Numbered from the stretch's first letter, positions 34,201-43,248 are shown. The stretch is DNA of 64,000 bases from Actinomycetota bacterium (GCA_005888335.1 VAWY01000127.1:1-64000), one strand, 5' to 3'. Notes: a model not told the origin generated them from the letters alone. Numbers and translations are program-made.

Positions 34201-35184
34201 ATGGGTCCTGCCGACGGCTCCACTTCCGCCGCTTCGCCTGAGCCGACCCGCCGCGGTCGCGCCGCGGCGGCCTACGCCGCGGCGCGGCTGTACTTCGAGG
34301 AGGAGCTGTCGCAGGCGGACATCGCCGAGCGCCTGTCGGTGTCGCGCTCGACGGTGTCGCGGCTGATCGCGGAGGCGCGCGAGTCGGGCATCGTCCGGAT
34401 CGAGATCCGGCCGCCGATCGCGGAGTCCGAGCTCGCGGGCGAGCTCGCCGGCGCGCTGGGTCTGCGCCGCGTCGTCCTGACGCCGGACAGCGACGCGGAG
34501 CGGCCGGTGGCGCTCGCGGGCTCGGCGCTCGCCGAGCTCGCCAGGGTGGACCTGCGGCCGGGCCAGGTGCTCCTCCTGAGCTGGGGACGGGCCGTCCTGG
34601 AGATCGCCAGCGCGCGCCTGCCGCCCCTGCGCGGTGTGCACATCGTCCCCGCCGTTGGGGGTATGACGGAGTCCGAGCGCCCGTTCCGGACGAACGAGAT
34701 CGTGCACAGAGCGGCGGAGCACAGCGACGCGATTGCCCACCCCTTGCACGCGCCTGCCGTGCCGAGCGCCACCCTGCGGCGAGCGCTGCTCGCCGACGAG
34801 TCCATCGCCTCGGTGATCGAGCTGTGGGACCGCGTCGACGCGGCGATCGTCGGCATCGGCGTGCCGCCCGGGCGGCCGGGCAGCTACACGCCGCTGCACG
34901 TCTCGACCGATGCGACGCGGCCGGCGCTGAACCGCGCCGTAGGGGACATCGCGACCCGCTACTTCGACCTCAAGGGCCGCCGCGTCTCCTACCCGAGCGA
35001 GAAGAGGCTGCTCGGGGTCAGCCGGGAGCAGCTCGAGCGGGCCGGGACGGTCATCGGCGTGGCGGCGGGCGAGAACAAGCATCGGGCCATCGTCGGCGCG
35101 GCGCGCGCGCGGCTGGTGCACGTCCTGGTCACGGACGCGCCCACGGCGGCGAGGGCGCTGGAGCTGGCGGAGGCGACGGCGTGA
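34201..35184 (+). CDS. SorC/DeoR-type sugar-binding transcriptional regulator
   Basis: Encodes 327 residues from the ATG at 34201, with a GTG two codons upstream as alternative. A helix-turn-helix (LSQADIAERLSVSRSTVSRL) is followed by the SorC effector domain, which is a phosphosugar-isomerase-like fold (GQVLLLSWGRAVLEIAS, VDAAIVGIGVPPGRPGSYTP, GVAAGENKHRAIVGAARARL). It senses a phosphorylated or free polyol/ketose and controls catabolic genes. It is the first gene of the operon with the ABC importer and dehydrogenase. A palindrome touches its own start, indicating autoregulation. Confidence 0.92.
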   Translation: MGPADGSTSAASPEPTRRGRAAAAYAAARLYFEEELSQADIAERLSVSRSTVSRLIAEARESGIVRIEIRPPIAESELAGELAGALGLRRVVLTPDSDAERPVALAGSALAELARVDLRPGQVLLLSWGRAVLEIASARLPPLRGVHIVPAVGGMTESERPFRTNEIVHRAAEHSDAIAHPLHAPAVPSATLRRALLADESIASVIELWDRVDAAIVGIGVPPGRPGSYTPLHVSTDATRPALNRAVGDIATRYFDLKGRRVSYPSEKRLLGVSREQLERAGTVIGVAAGENKHRAIVGAARARLVHVLVTDAPTAARALELAEATA

Positions 35185-35212
35185 CCGGGGAAGCCAGGGA
35201 AGCGAGGGAATG

Positions 35213-36703
35213 ATGGATCGAGACAACGGCGGCACCGGCCTTTCGCGCCGGGAGCTCCTGGTACGCGCGGGAGCCGGCACGATCGTGCTCACCGCGCCGG
35301 GCCTGCTGGAGGCCTGCGGCGGCGGGTCCGAGCGCCGCACGCTGTCGCCCACGCCCCCGTCGGCCGACGAGTGGCGGCAGTTCGCCGGGACGACGCTGAA
35401 CTTCATCTCGGAGAACACGGCGCCGACCTCGGCGATCGCGGCGAACCTCAAGCCGTTCAGGGACCTCACCGGCATCAACGTCAAGATCTCGCAGCTCGAG
35501 CTCTCGGCGCTGGTGCAGAAGGTCGCGCTCGACTTCGCGTCGGGCATCGGCTCCTACCACGTCGTCTACGCCGACCCGTACCAGGTGCTCGCGCCCTATC
35601 ACTCGGCGCTGGCGGAGCTCAACCAGTTCAACGACGACCCCAACCTCCCCAAGGTCACCGACCTGCGGGACTTCATCCCGACGCAGCTCGACGCGGCCGG
35701 GAAGTTCGTCAATCGCCAGACGCTGTACACGCTGCCCTACGACGCGCCGACGCTGATCTGGATGTACCGCAAGGACATCTTCGCCAAGTACCGCAAGCGG
35801 ATGCAGGACGACCTCGGGTTCGACCCGATCCCGAACGACAACTCGACGTGGGAGCAGTTCTACGCGATCTCGAAGTGGATCCGCAAGAACGCGCGCGCCG
35901 ACGTGCCCTACGGCTCGGGCCACCAGGCCAAGCAGCACGACTCGCTGATGAACGACTTCTCGAACGTGCTGTGGGCCTACGGCGGCGACTACTTCCGCAA
36001 CGGCAACGACGTCGGGCGCTACGGCTCCGACGACCCGGGCGAGCCCCTGCTCGACACGCCCGAGTCGATCGCCGGCGCCGACATGTACAACAAGCTCGTC
36101 TCGATCGCCCATCCCGGCAGCAAGGGCTGGGACTGGACCGGGCTGGCCGAGGCGTTCCAGGCCGGGCAGGTGGCGATGATGGCCGAATGGCACGAGTTCG
36201 CCTCCGCGTTCGAGACCGGCAAGCTGGCCGGCAAGGTGGGCTACGCGCGGCTGCCCCGCGGTCCGCGGCGCAGCGCGAACATGTACGGCGGCACGGGGAT
36301 CGGCGTCAACGGCGTCGCGCCCGAGCGCGAGCAGAAGGCGGCCTGGCTGTTCGTCAACTGGGCGACGTCGCCCAAGACGCAGCTGGCCAACCTCAAGAGC
36401 AAGGTCGGCGGCGGCACGCCGACGCGCGAGTCCATCTACAAGCTGCCCGAGGTCGAGCGCGCGCGCAAGCCGCCGTCGTCGATGCCCAACGTGCTGACCA
36501 CGAACGCCGTCTTCGAGGCCTGGCAGCCGAACAACATCGGCCTGCGCCCGAAGATCGCCGCCTGGAACGAGTGCGACACCGTGATCTTCACGGAGCTGTC
36601 GAAGATGCTCGCGGGCTCGCAGTCGCCCCAGAGCTGCATGAAGAACGCCAAGAAGGGCTTCGAAGCCGCCATCGACCGGGCCGCGGCCCTGAGGAGGCAG
36701 TGA
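35213..36703 (+). CDS. ABC sugar/polyol transporter substrate-binding lipoprotein
   Basis: Encodes 496 residues from the ATG at 35213; an adjacent ATG at 35210 is equivalent. A twin-arginine-like signal (LSRRELLVRAGAGTIVLTAP) ends in a lipobox LLEAC with C35 as the lipidated residue. Mature features of family 1 solute-binding proteins follow (FRDLTGINVKISQLELSALV, YTLPYDAPTLIWMYRKDIFA, AFQAGQVAMMAEWHEFASAF). It delivers sugar or sugar alcohol to the two permeases encoded next. At nearly 500 residues it is on the long side, as in polyol binders. The neighbouring polyol dehydrogenases suggest a sugar alcohol ligand. Confidence 0.93.
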   Translation: MDRDNGGTGLSRRELLVRAGAGTIVLTAPGLLEACGGGSERRTLSPTPPSADEWRQFAGTTLNFISENTAPTSAIAANLKPFRDLTGINVKISQLELSALVQKVALDFASGIGSYHVVYADPYQVLAPYHSALAELNQFNDDPNLPKVTDLRDFIPTQLDAAGKFVNRQTLYTLPYDAPTLIWMYRKDIFAKYRKRMQDDLGFDPIPNDNSTWEQFYAISKWIRKNARADVPYGSGHQAKQHDSLMNDFSNVLWAYGGDYFRNGNDVGRYGSDDPGEPLLDTPESIAGADMYNKLVSIAHPGSKGWDWTGLAEAFQAGQVAMMAEWHEFASAFETGKLAGKVGYARLPRGPRRSANMYGGTGIGVNGVAPEREQKAAWLFVNWATSPKTQLANLKSKVGGGTPTRESIYKLPEVERARKPPSSMPNVLTTNAVFEAWQPNNIGLRPKIAAWNECDTVIFTELSKMLAGSQSPQSCMKNAKKGFEAAIDRAAALRRQ

Positions 36704-37629
36704 TGAGTGTCACAGCCGAGGCGGCGGCCGCACGGGCGCCCGTCACGCACGAGCCGACGCGCCGCCGCCTGCCCTTCGAGATCAAGATGCTCGCGCCGGC
36801 GCTGCTGGTCCTGGCGGCGGTGTCGCTGTTCCCGTTCTTCTACATCATCGCGATGAGCCTCTCGCAGGTGAAGCTCATCGGCGGGATCTCGTTCAACTGG
36901 GCCGCGCTGGACAACTGGTCGCGGCTGTTCGGCGACGGCGCCGTGTGGGCCAGCTGGGTGCGCTCCATCGTGTACTTCATCGCGACCGTCGGGCTGGAGC
37001 TGTTCCTCGGCGTCACGATCGCGCTCGCCATCCACGAGGCCAAGCGCGGCCGCAACATCCTGATCTCGGTCGTCCTCATGCCCATGTTCATGGCCCCGGT
37101 CATCGTGGGCCTGCTGGGTCGCTTCCTGACCGACTCGACCTACGGCCTGTACGCCTGGATCCTGCGCTCGCTGCACCTCTACACCGGCGACATCCTCGGC
37201 ACCAAGACGGCGGCCTTCGCCGCGGTGACGCTCATGGACGTCTGGGAGTGGACGCCGCTCATCGCGCTCATCGTGCTCGCCGGCCTCGCCTCGCTGCCGC
37301 GGAGCGTGCTCGAGGCGGCCGCCGTCGACGGCGCCAGCTACTGGGGCCGGCTGCGCTACATCGTCGTCCCGATGCTCGGCGGCGTGCTGATCGTGGCGCT
37401 GCTGATCCGCTCGATGGACGCCCTGCGCTACTTCGACATCATCACCAACACCACCAACGGCGGCCCGGCGGACGCCACCAAGATCGTCCCGATCAGGTTG
37501 TACGAGACCGCCTTCCGCTTCTTCGACCTCGGGTACGCGGCGGCCATCGGGCTGTCGATGCTCTTCGTCACGATCCTGATAGCGAACGGCTTCATGCGCG
37601 TCATGAAGGCAAGGGGGTTGGCGCGATGA
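36703..37629 (+). CDS. ABC polyol/sugar transporter permease (MalF-like)
   Basis: A 308-residue inner-membrane protein with six helices. The ATPase-contact EAA loop is LEAAAVDGASYWGRLRYIVV, near the C-terminal third. Its ATG overlaps the binding-protein stop (TGATG) and its stop overlaps the next permease (ATGA). The N-terminus is cytoplasmic and basic (RRRLPFEIKMLAPALLVLAA). It forms the channel with the MalG-like partner. No ATP-binding gene is in the cluster, so the energising subunit must be encoded elsewhere. Confidence 0.94.
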   Translation: MSVTAEAAAARAPVTHEPTRRRLPFEIKMLAPALLVLAAVSLFPFFYIIAMSLSQVKLIGGISFNWAALDNWSRLFGDGAVWASWVRSIVYFIATVGLELFLGVTIALAIHEAKRGRNILISVVLMPMFMAPVIVGLLGRFLTDSTYGLYAWILRSLHLYTGDILGTKTAAFAAVTLMDVWEWTPLIALIVLAGLASLPRSVLEAAAVDGASYWGRLRYIVVPMLGGVLIVALLIRSMDALRYFDIITNTTNGGPADATKIVPIRLYETAFRFFDLGYAAAIGLSMLFVTILIANGFMRVMKARGLAR

Positions 37630-38465
37630 CCTCTGCACGCGGTGGAGTGGGCTCCCGCATCGGCCTGAAGCTGCTGCTCGGCGTGATCCTCCTGTGGACG
37701 GTCGTGCCGCTGGTCTGGATGGTGGCCTCGTCGTTCAAGCCGGCGGACGAGCTCACGGCGAACCCGCCCAGCTTCTCGTTCAAGCCGACGCTCGACCACT
37801 ACAACGCCCTGTTCTCCGGGGGCAACAACATCGGCCCGTACATCCGCAACTCGCTGCTGGCGGCCGGCCTCTCCACGATCATCGCCGTCGCCCTCGGCTG
37901 CCTGGCCGGCTACGGCCTGGCGCGCAGCCACTTCCGCGGCAAGGACCACGTCGCGTTCTGGATCATCTCGCAGCGGATGGCGCCGATCGCGGCCGTCGTC
38001 CTGCCGCTGTTCGTGATCTTCCGCTTCACCGGCCTGCTCGGCTCGGTGTGGGGGCTGATCGTCGCCTACCTGACGTTCAACCTGCCGTTCGCGATCTGGA
38101 TCATGAACGCGTTCTTCGCCGAGCTGCATCCGTCGCTGGAGGAGGCGGCGCTCGTCGACGGGGCGTCGCGGTGGCAGGCGTTCCGCAAGATCGCCCTGCC
38201 GCTCGTCCTGCCCGGGATCGCCACGACGGCCATCCTGTGCCTCGTCTTCTCCTGGAACGACTACGCGTTCGCGGTGACGTTCTCCGGACCGACCAGCCAG
38301 ACGCTGCCGATCGCCGCCTCGCAGCTGGTCACGCAGACGTCGATCGACTGGGGACAGCTGACCGCGATCGGCACGATCGTCGTCGCGCCGATGATCTTCG
38401 TCGGGCTGATCGTCCGCAAGTGGCTCGTGACCGGGCTGACCCTCGGGGCGGTGACGGGCGAATGA
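37626..38465 (+). CDS. ABC polyol/sugar transporter permease (MalG-like)
   Basis: A 279-residue protein with six membrane helices and the EAA loop LEEAALVDGASRWQAFRKIA. The N-terminal helix is GLKLLLGVILLWTVVPLVWM and the first loop has the SFKPADELTANPPSF pattern of MalG-type permeases. Overlaps of four bases on both sides couple it to the first permease and to the polyol dehydrogenase. Together they import the operon's substrate. Confidence 0.94.
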   Translation: MTSARGGVGSRIGLKLLLGVILLWTVVPLVWMVASSFKPADELTANPPSFSFKPTLDHYNALFSGGNNIGPYIRNSLLAAGLSTIIAVALGCLAGYGLARSHFRGKDHVAFWIISQRMAPIAAVVLPLFVIFRFTGLLGSVWGLIVAYLTFNLPFAIWIMNAFFAELHPSLEEAALVDGASRWQAFRKIALPLVLPGIATTAILCLVFSWNDYAFAVTFSGPTSQTLPIAASQLVTQTSIDWGQLTAIGTIVVAPMIFVGLIVRKWLVTGLTLGAVTGE

Positions 38466-39505
38466 GCGCGACGACGACAGCCGAGAACCGCGCCGCGGTG
38501 CTGCACGCCCCGGGCGACCTGCGAGTCGAGGAGCGCGCCGTGCCCGAGCCGGGCCCGCGCGAGGTGCTCGTCGAGATCGCCGCCGTCGGCGTGTGCGGCT
38601 CGGACATCCACTACTACGAGCACGGCCGGATCGGCGCGCACGTGGTCGAGGCGCCGATGATCCTCGGGCACGAGTCGGCGGGACGCGTCGCGGCGGTCGG
38701 CTCCGGTGTCACCAAGCACCGCGTCGGCGACCGCGTGACGCTCGAGCCGGGGGTGCCCTGCGGTCGCTGCCGCGAGTGCCGCGCCGGCCGGTACAACCTC
38801 TGCCGGGACGTCCGCTTCTTCGCGACGCCGCCGATCGACGGCGCGTTCGCCAACTACGTCACGATCCACGAGGACTTCGCGTTCGCGCTGCCCGACAACG
38901 TCTCCGACGAGGCGGGCGCGCTGATGGAGCCGCTGTCGGTGGGCGTCTGGGCCTGCCAGAAGGCGGGGGTCGGCCCCGGCGACCACGTGCTCGTCACCGG
39001 CGCCGGGCCGATCGGGCTGCTCGCCCTGCAGGCGGCGCGCGCGTTCGGCGCCACCGAGCTGACGATCACGGACGTCAACACGCAGCGCCTCGCGCTCGCC
39101 AAGCGGACGGGCGCGACGCGCGCGCTGAAGGTCGACGAGACGCCGCTCGAGGAGGCGGGCCTGGAGGCCGACGCGCTCATCGAGTGCTCGGGCCGGCCCG
39201 AGGCGCTGCAGGCGGGCATCGCGGCGCTGCGCCCGGCGGGCACCGCCGTGGTCGTGGGGATGGGCCCCGAGGAGGACGCCACCGTCCCGCTCGCGCTGAT
39301 CCAGAACCGCGAGCTCTGGCTGACCGGGACCTTCCGCTACGCGAACACGTACCCGACCGCGATCGCGCTGGCCGCGACGGGGCGCGTCGACCTCGAGGCG
39401 ATCATCACCGGCCACTACGGGCTCGACGACGCCGAGGTGGCGCTGCGCGCCGGGCGCGACGACCCGGGCGCGGTCAAGGTCATGGTCCTACCGGGCGGCG
39501 CGTAG
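38462..39505 (+). CDS. Zinc-dependent polyol (sorbitol/xylitol-type) dehydrogenase
   Basis: A 347-residue medium-chain dehydrogenase. Catalytic zinc ligands are in VGVCGSDIHYYEHG and LGHESAG, the structural zinc cysteines in CGRCRECRAGRYNLC, and NAD binding in VLVTGAGPIGLLALQAARAF. HYYEHGRIG after the Cys is typical of sorbitol/xylitol dehydrogenases rather than alcohol dehydrogenases. It oxidises a polyol to a ketose. Start overlaps the permease stop (ATGA). Its 3' end overlaps the convergent xylulokinase by 18 bp, both ends belonging to the same regulon. Confidence 0.93.
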   Translation: MSATTTAENRAAVLHAPGDLRVEERAVPEPGPREVLVEIAAVGVCGSDIHYYEHGRIGAHVVEAPMILGHESAGRVAAVGSGVTKHRVGDRVTLEPGVPCGRCRECRAGRYNLCRDVRFFATPPIDGAFANYVTIHEDFAFALPDNVSDEAGALMEPLSVGVWACQKAGVGPGDHVLVTGAGPIGLLALQAARAFGATELTITDVNTQRLALAKRTGATRALKVDETPLEEAGLEADALIECSGRPEALQAGIAALRPAGTAVVVGMGPEEDATVPLALIQNRELWLTGTFRYANTYPTAIALAATGRVDLEAIITGHYGLDDAEVALRAGRDDPGAVKVMVLPGGA

Positions 39506-40933
39506 CGCCGGGTACAGCGCCCTGAAGCGCTCGCGCGCCGGTCCGTAGGCCTTGACCCAGTCCGGGTCGGGCTCGATGACCTCACGCACGCGCACGCACG
39601 CCTCGACGGCCTCGGTCGCGTCGCCAAAGACGCCGCCGGCCACGCCGCCGAGCAGCGCGGCGCCGTACGCGGCCCCCTCCTCGACCGTCGGGCGCTCGAC
39701 GGTGAGGCCGAGCACCGACGCGACGATGCGCAGCCACAGCGCGCTGCGGGCGCCGCCGCCCGACGCGCGGGCGCGATCGGGGTTCTCACCGAGCTCGGTG
39801 ATCAGGTCCAGGGAGTCGCGCAGCCCGAAGGCGACGCCCTCGAGCACCGCGCGCACCAGCGCGCCGCGGTCGTGGCGCAGCGAGAGCCCCACGAAGGCGC
39901 CGCGCGCGTCGGCGTCGGCGTGCGGGGTGCGCTCGCCCTGCAGGTAGGGCAGGAAGATCAGGCCCTCGGCGCCCGGCTCCCAGGGCTCGGCTTCGGCGAC
40001 GAGCTCGCCGAAGCCCGTCTCGGGCGCGACGGCGTCGTGCAGCCACTGCAGCGACCCGGCGGCCGACAGCATGACGCCCATCGCGTGCCACGCTCCCGGC
40101 ACGGCGTGACAGAACGCGTGGACGCGACCCGCGGGGTCGGCGGCGAACTCGGCGGCGGCGGCGAACACGACGCCCGAGGTGCCGAGCACGACCGACAGCG
40201 GGCCCGGCCGGTCGACGCCCACGCCCAGCGCGCCCGCCGCCTGGTCGCCGGCGCCGGCCGCGACCGGCACGCCCTCGGGCGTCTCGCCCGAGACCTCGGG
40301 CGACTCGAGCGCCGGCGGCAGCCACTCGCGCTCGACGCCCAGCGCGCCGACCACGTCGTCGCTCCAGCGCCGTGCGCCGACGTCGAAGAGCAGCGTGCCG
40401 GACGCGTCGGCGACGTCCGTCGCCCGTTCGCCGCAGAGCCGCAGGCGCACGTAGTCCTTCGGCAGCATCACGTGGGCGATCCGCTCGTAGCGCTCGGGCT
40501 CGTGCTCGCGCATCCACAGCAGCTTGGGCGCCGTGAACCCGGTCAGCGCGCGGTTGCCCGTCTGCGAGATGAGCGCCTCGAGGCCGACGCGGCGCTCGAT
40601 CTCCTCGCATTGGGCCTCCGTGCGCTGGTCGTTCCACAGGATCGCCGGGCGGATGACCCTGTCGGAGGCGTCGAGGGCCACGAGCCCGTGCATCTGACCC
40701 GACAGTCCGATGCCGGCGGGCGCGCCGTGCTCGCCGAGGCGCTCGAGCACGTCGCGGGTGGCGCGCCACCAGTCCTCCGGGTCCTGCTCGGACCAGCCCG
40801 GGTGGGGATGCGAGAGGCCGTAGCGCGACTCTGCGACGCCGAGCACGCGGCCGTCCTCGGTGGCGACCGCGACGCCCTTGACGGAGCTCGTCCCGACGTC
40901 GAGGCCGACGATCGGAGCACTGGGCGCGCTCAC
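39488..40933 (-). CDS. xylB: Xylulokinase (FGGY carbohydrate kinase)
   Basis: Encodes 481 residues from a GTG at 40933. Motifs are GLDVGTSSVKGVAVAT, IGLSGQMHGLV (the xylulokinase-specific loop), ILWNDQRTEAQC, AAGAGDQAAGALGVG with the catalytic Asp, and C-terminal ASGGGARSALWLRIVASVLG. It phosphorylates D-xylulose to xylulose-5-phosphate, the substrate of the phosphoketolase at 21424. TAGCCT lies seven bases before the GTG and no ribosome site is visible, so a leaderless mRNA is likely. The operator at 40953-40983 is just upstream. Confidence 0.94.
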   Translation of the reverse strand: MSAPSAPIVGLDVGTSSVKGVAVATEDGRVLGVAESRYGLSHPHPGWSEQDPEDWWRATRDVLERLGEHGAPAGIGLSGQMHGLVALDASDRVIRPAILWNDQRTEAQCEEIERRVGLEALISQTGNRALTGFTAPKLLWMREHEPERYERIAHVMLPKDYVRLRLCGERATDVADASGTLLFDVGARRWSDDVVGALGVEREWLPPALESPEVSGETPEGVPVAAGAGDQAAGALGVGVDRPGPLSVVLGTSGVVFAAAAEFAADPAGRVHAFCHAVPGAWHAMGVMLSAAGSLQWLHDAVAPETGFGELVAEAEPWEPGAEGLIFLPYLQGERTPHADADARGAFVGLSLRHDRGALVRAVLEGVAFGLRDSLDLITELGENPDRARASGGGARSALWLRIVASVLGLTVERPTVEEGAAYGAALLGGVAGGVFGDATEAVEACVRVREVIEPDPDWVKAYGPARERFRALYPALRAAR

Positions 40934-40940
40934 GCGGCCG

Positions 40941-40983
40941 AGGCTAACATTTCGTGCACCGATGTGCAGCACGGATGTGCACG
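40941..40983. promoter_or_regulatory. Bidirectional promoter with SorC-type operator 2
   Basis: Plus strand TAACAT (40945-40950) and minus strand TAGCCT (40946-40941) are two TANNNT -10 boxes sharing the same central TA, serving the SDR and xylulokinase genes. Next to them CGTGCAC (40953-40959) and GTGCACG (40977-40983) flank an inner GTGC-A-GCAC palindrome (40964-40972). The span 40955-40982 matches 34173-34200 at about 22 of 28 positions. One regulator therefore likely controls both directions here and its own operon. Confidence 0.72.
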
Positions 40984-40999
40984 TGGAGAGGAGGCTTCG

Positions 41000-41758
41000 A
41001 TGGGCGTGCTCGACGCGTTCGACCTGAGCGGGAAGGTCGCGGTCGTGACGGGCGGCAACCGCGGCCTGGGCGAGGCGTGGGTGCGAGCGCTCGCCGACGT
41101 CGGCGCCACCGTCATCATCGCCGCGCGCGACGACGAGCGGTCCGAGCGCACGCGCGCGAGCGTCGGCGGCGATGTGGACACCGTCGGACTCGACGTCCGC
41201 GACCCCGCCGGCGTGCGCGCCGCGCTCGACAAGGTCGTCGAGCGGCATGGACGCGTCGACATCCTGGTCAACAACGCCGGCACGTGCATCCACCGGCCGG
41301 CGCTCGAGGTCTCCGACGACGAGTGGGATCAGGTGATCGACGTCAACCTCAACGGGCTGTGGCGCTGCAGCCAGGGGTTCGGGCGTCACATGGTCGACAA
41401 CGGCGGCGGCGTGATCGTCAACATCGGCTCGATCTCCGCGCAGATCGTCAACCGGCCGCAGATGCAGCCCGCGTACAACGCCTCCAAGGCGGCGGTGCAC
41501 CAGCTGACGAAGTCCCTCGCGGCGGAATGGGCGCCGTACGGCGTCCGGGTCAACGCCCTCGCGCCCGGATACGTCAAGACCGAGATGGCGGCGGTCGACC
41601 GCCCGGAGTTCCGGCGCCACTGGATCGAGGACGCGCCGATGCAGCGCTACGCCATGCCCGACGAGCTCGGACCCGCGCTCGTCTTCCTGGCGAGCGACGC
41701 GTCGAGCTTCATGACCGGCGCGACGCTGGTGATCGACGGCGGGTACACGCTCTGGTAG
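41000..41758 (+). CDS. Short-chain dehydrogenase of the polyol regulon
   Basis: A 252-residue classical SDR. The cofactor loop is VAVVTGGNRGLGEAWVRALA, NNAG at about 91 is VDILVNNAGTCIHRP, the catalytic Ser is in VNIGSISAQ, and Tyr/Lys in QPAYNASKAAVHQL. The C-terminal end is TGATLVIDGGYTLW. Close relatives include gluconate 5-dehydrogenase and ketose/polyol reductases. GGAGAGGAGG at 40985-40994 precedes the ATG. It is co-transcribed with mannitol dehydrogenase and divergent from xylulokinase under the shared operator. Confidence 0.92.
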   Translation: MGVLDAFDLSGKVAVVTGGNRGLGEAWVRALADVGATVIIAARDDERSERTRASVGGDVDTVGLDVRDPAGVRAALDKVVERHGRVDILVNNAGTCIHRPALEVSDDEWDQVIDVNLNGLWRCSQGFGRHMVDNGGGVIVNIGSISAQIVNRPQMQPAYNASKAAVHQLTKSLAAEWAPYGVRVNALAPGYVKTEMAAVDRPEFRRHWIEDAPMQRYAMPDELGPALVFLASDASSFMTGATLVIDGGYTLW

Positions 41759-41772
41759 CCGAGGAGGACGCG

Positions 41773-43248
41773 ATGCTTGCGCTGAGTGCTCAGACGCTGA
41801 AGTCGGCGGCGAACGGGGTGCCGGGACCGACCTACGACCGCAGCCGCGTGACCACGGGAGTCGTCCACTTCGGCGTGGGCGGCTTCCACCGGGCGCACCA
41901 GGCGATGTACCACGACCGCCTGATGAACGAGGGCAAGGCGCTCGACTGGGGGATCTGCGGCGTCGGGATCATGCCGTTCGACGAGCGGATGCGTGACGTG
42001 CTCGCCGCGCAGGACGGGCTCTACACGCTCGTCGTCAAGCACAGCGACGGGACCTACGAGCCGCGGGTGATCGGCTCGATCATCGAGTACCTCTACGCCC
42101 CCGACGACCCCGAGGTGGTCCTCGAGAAGATGGCGGACCCGTCGACGCGCATCGTGTCGCTGACCGTCACCGAGGGCGGCTACAACATCGACCACGTGAC
42201 CGGCGAGTTCGTGGCGTCCAACCCCGGCGTCGCGCATGACCTCGAACCCGGTGCGACGCCGCGCACGACGTTCGGCCTGGTCACCGAGGCGCTCCGGCGC
42301 CGCCGGGACCGCGGCGTGGGGCCGTTCACGGTCATGTCCTGCGACAACCTGCAGGGCAACGGCCACCTCTCCGAGAAGGTCTTCACGGCGTTCGCCCGGC
42401 TGCGCGATCCCGAGCTCGGCGAGTGGGTCGAGCGCGAGGTGAGGTTCCCCAACTCGATGGTCGACCGCATCACGCCGGTGACGACCGACGCCGACAAGGC
42501 GGAGGTCCGCGAGCGGTTCGGGATCGACGACCAGTGGCCGGTCGTCTGCGAGCCGTTCACGCAGTGGGTGCTCGAGGACGCCTTCTCGGCCGGGCGCCCG
42601 CCGTACGAGGACGCCGGCGTGCAGGTGGTCGACGACGTCGGGCCCTACGAGCTGATGAAGCTGCGCCTGCTCAACGCCAGCCACCAGGGGATGTGCTACT
42701 TCGCCTACCTGATGGGCTACCGGCTCGTCCACGACGCCGCCCAGGACCCGCTCATCCGCGCCTTCCTGCTCGGCTACATGGACGAGGAGGCCACGCCCAC
42801 GCTGGCCCCCGTCCCCGGCGTCGATCTCGGCGACTACAAGCGGACGCTGATCGAGCGCTTCTCCAACCCCGAGGTCCGCGACACCATCGCCCGCCTGTGC
42901 GCCGAGAGCTCCGACCGCATCCCGAAGTGGCTGCTCCCCGTGATCCGCGAGCAGCTCGCGGCCGGCGGTGAGATCCGGCGCTCGGCCGCCATCGTGGCGA
43001 GCTGGGCGCGGTACGCCGAGGGCGTCGACGAGCAGGGCGAGCCGATCGAGGTCGTCGACCGGCTCAGGGACGTCCTGACGCCGCTCGCCCGCCGCCAGCG
43101 CGAGGACCCCGATGCGTTCATCTCCAACCGCGAGGTGTTCGGCGATCTCGTCGACGACGAGCGCTTCGTCGGCCCGTACCGGTCCGCGTTGCGCTCGCTG
43201 CACGAGCGAGGCGCGCGAGCCACGCTCGAGTCGCTCGTCGCCACCTGA
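41773..43248 (+). CDS. Mannitol 2-dehydrogenase (polyol-specific long-chain dehydrogenase family)
   Basis: A 491-residue protein. The N-terminal Rossmann motif is VVHFGVGGFHRAHQAMYHDR, followed by the PSLDR signature FPNSMVDRITPVTT and the catalytic Lys/Asn/His motif MKLRLLNASHQ (KxxxxNxxH). It oxidises mannitol to fructose (or arabitol/sorbitol to ketoses) with NAD. A GAGGAGGA site precedes the ATG at 41773. With the SDR and xylulokinase it completes conversion of several sugar alcohols to phosphorylated ketoses. Confidence 0.94.
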   Translation: MLALSAQTLKSAANGVPGPTYDRSRVTTGVVHFGVGGFHRAHQAMYHDRLMNEGKALDWGICGVGIMPFDERMRDVLAAQDGLYTLVVKHSDGTYEPRVIGSIIEYLYAPDDPEVVLEKMADPSTRIVSLTVTEGGYNIDHVTGEFVASNPGVAHDLEPGATPRTTFGLVTEALRRRRDRGVGPFTVMSCDNLQGNGHLSEKVFTAFARLRDPELGEWVEREVRFPNSMVDRITPVTTDADKAEVRERFGIDDQWPVVCEPFTQWVLEDAFSAGRPPYEDAGVQVVDDVGPYELMKLRLLNASHQGMCYFAYLMGYRLVHDAAQDPLIRAFLLGYMDEEATPTLAPVPGVDLGDYKRTLIERFSNPEVRDTIARLCAESSDRIPKWLLPVIREQLAAGGEIRRSAAIVASWARYAEGVDEQGEPIEVVDRLRDVLTPLARRQREDPDAFISNREVFGDLVDDERFVGPYRSALRSLHERGARATLESLVAT

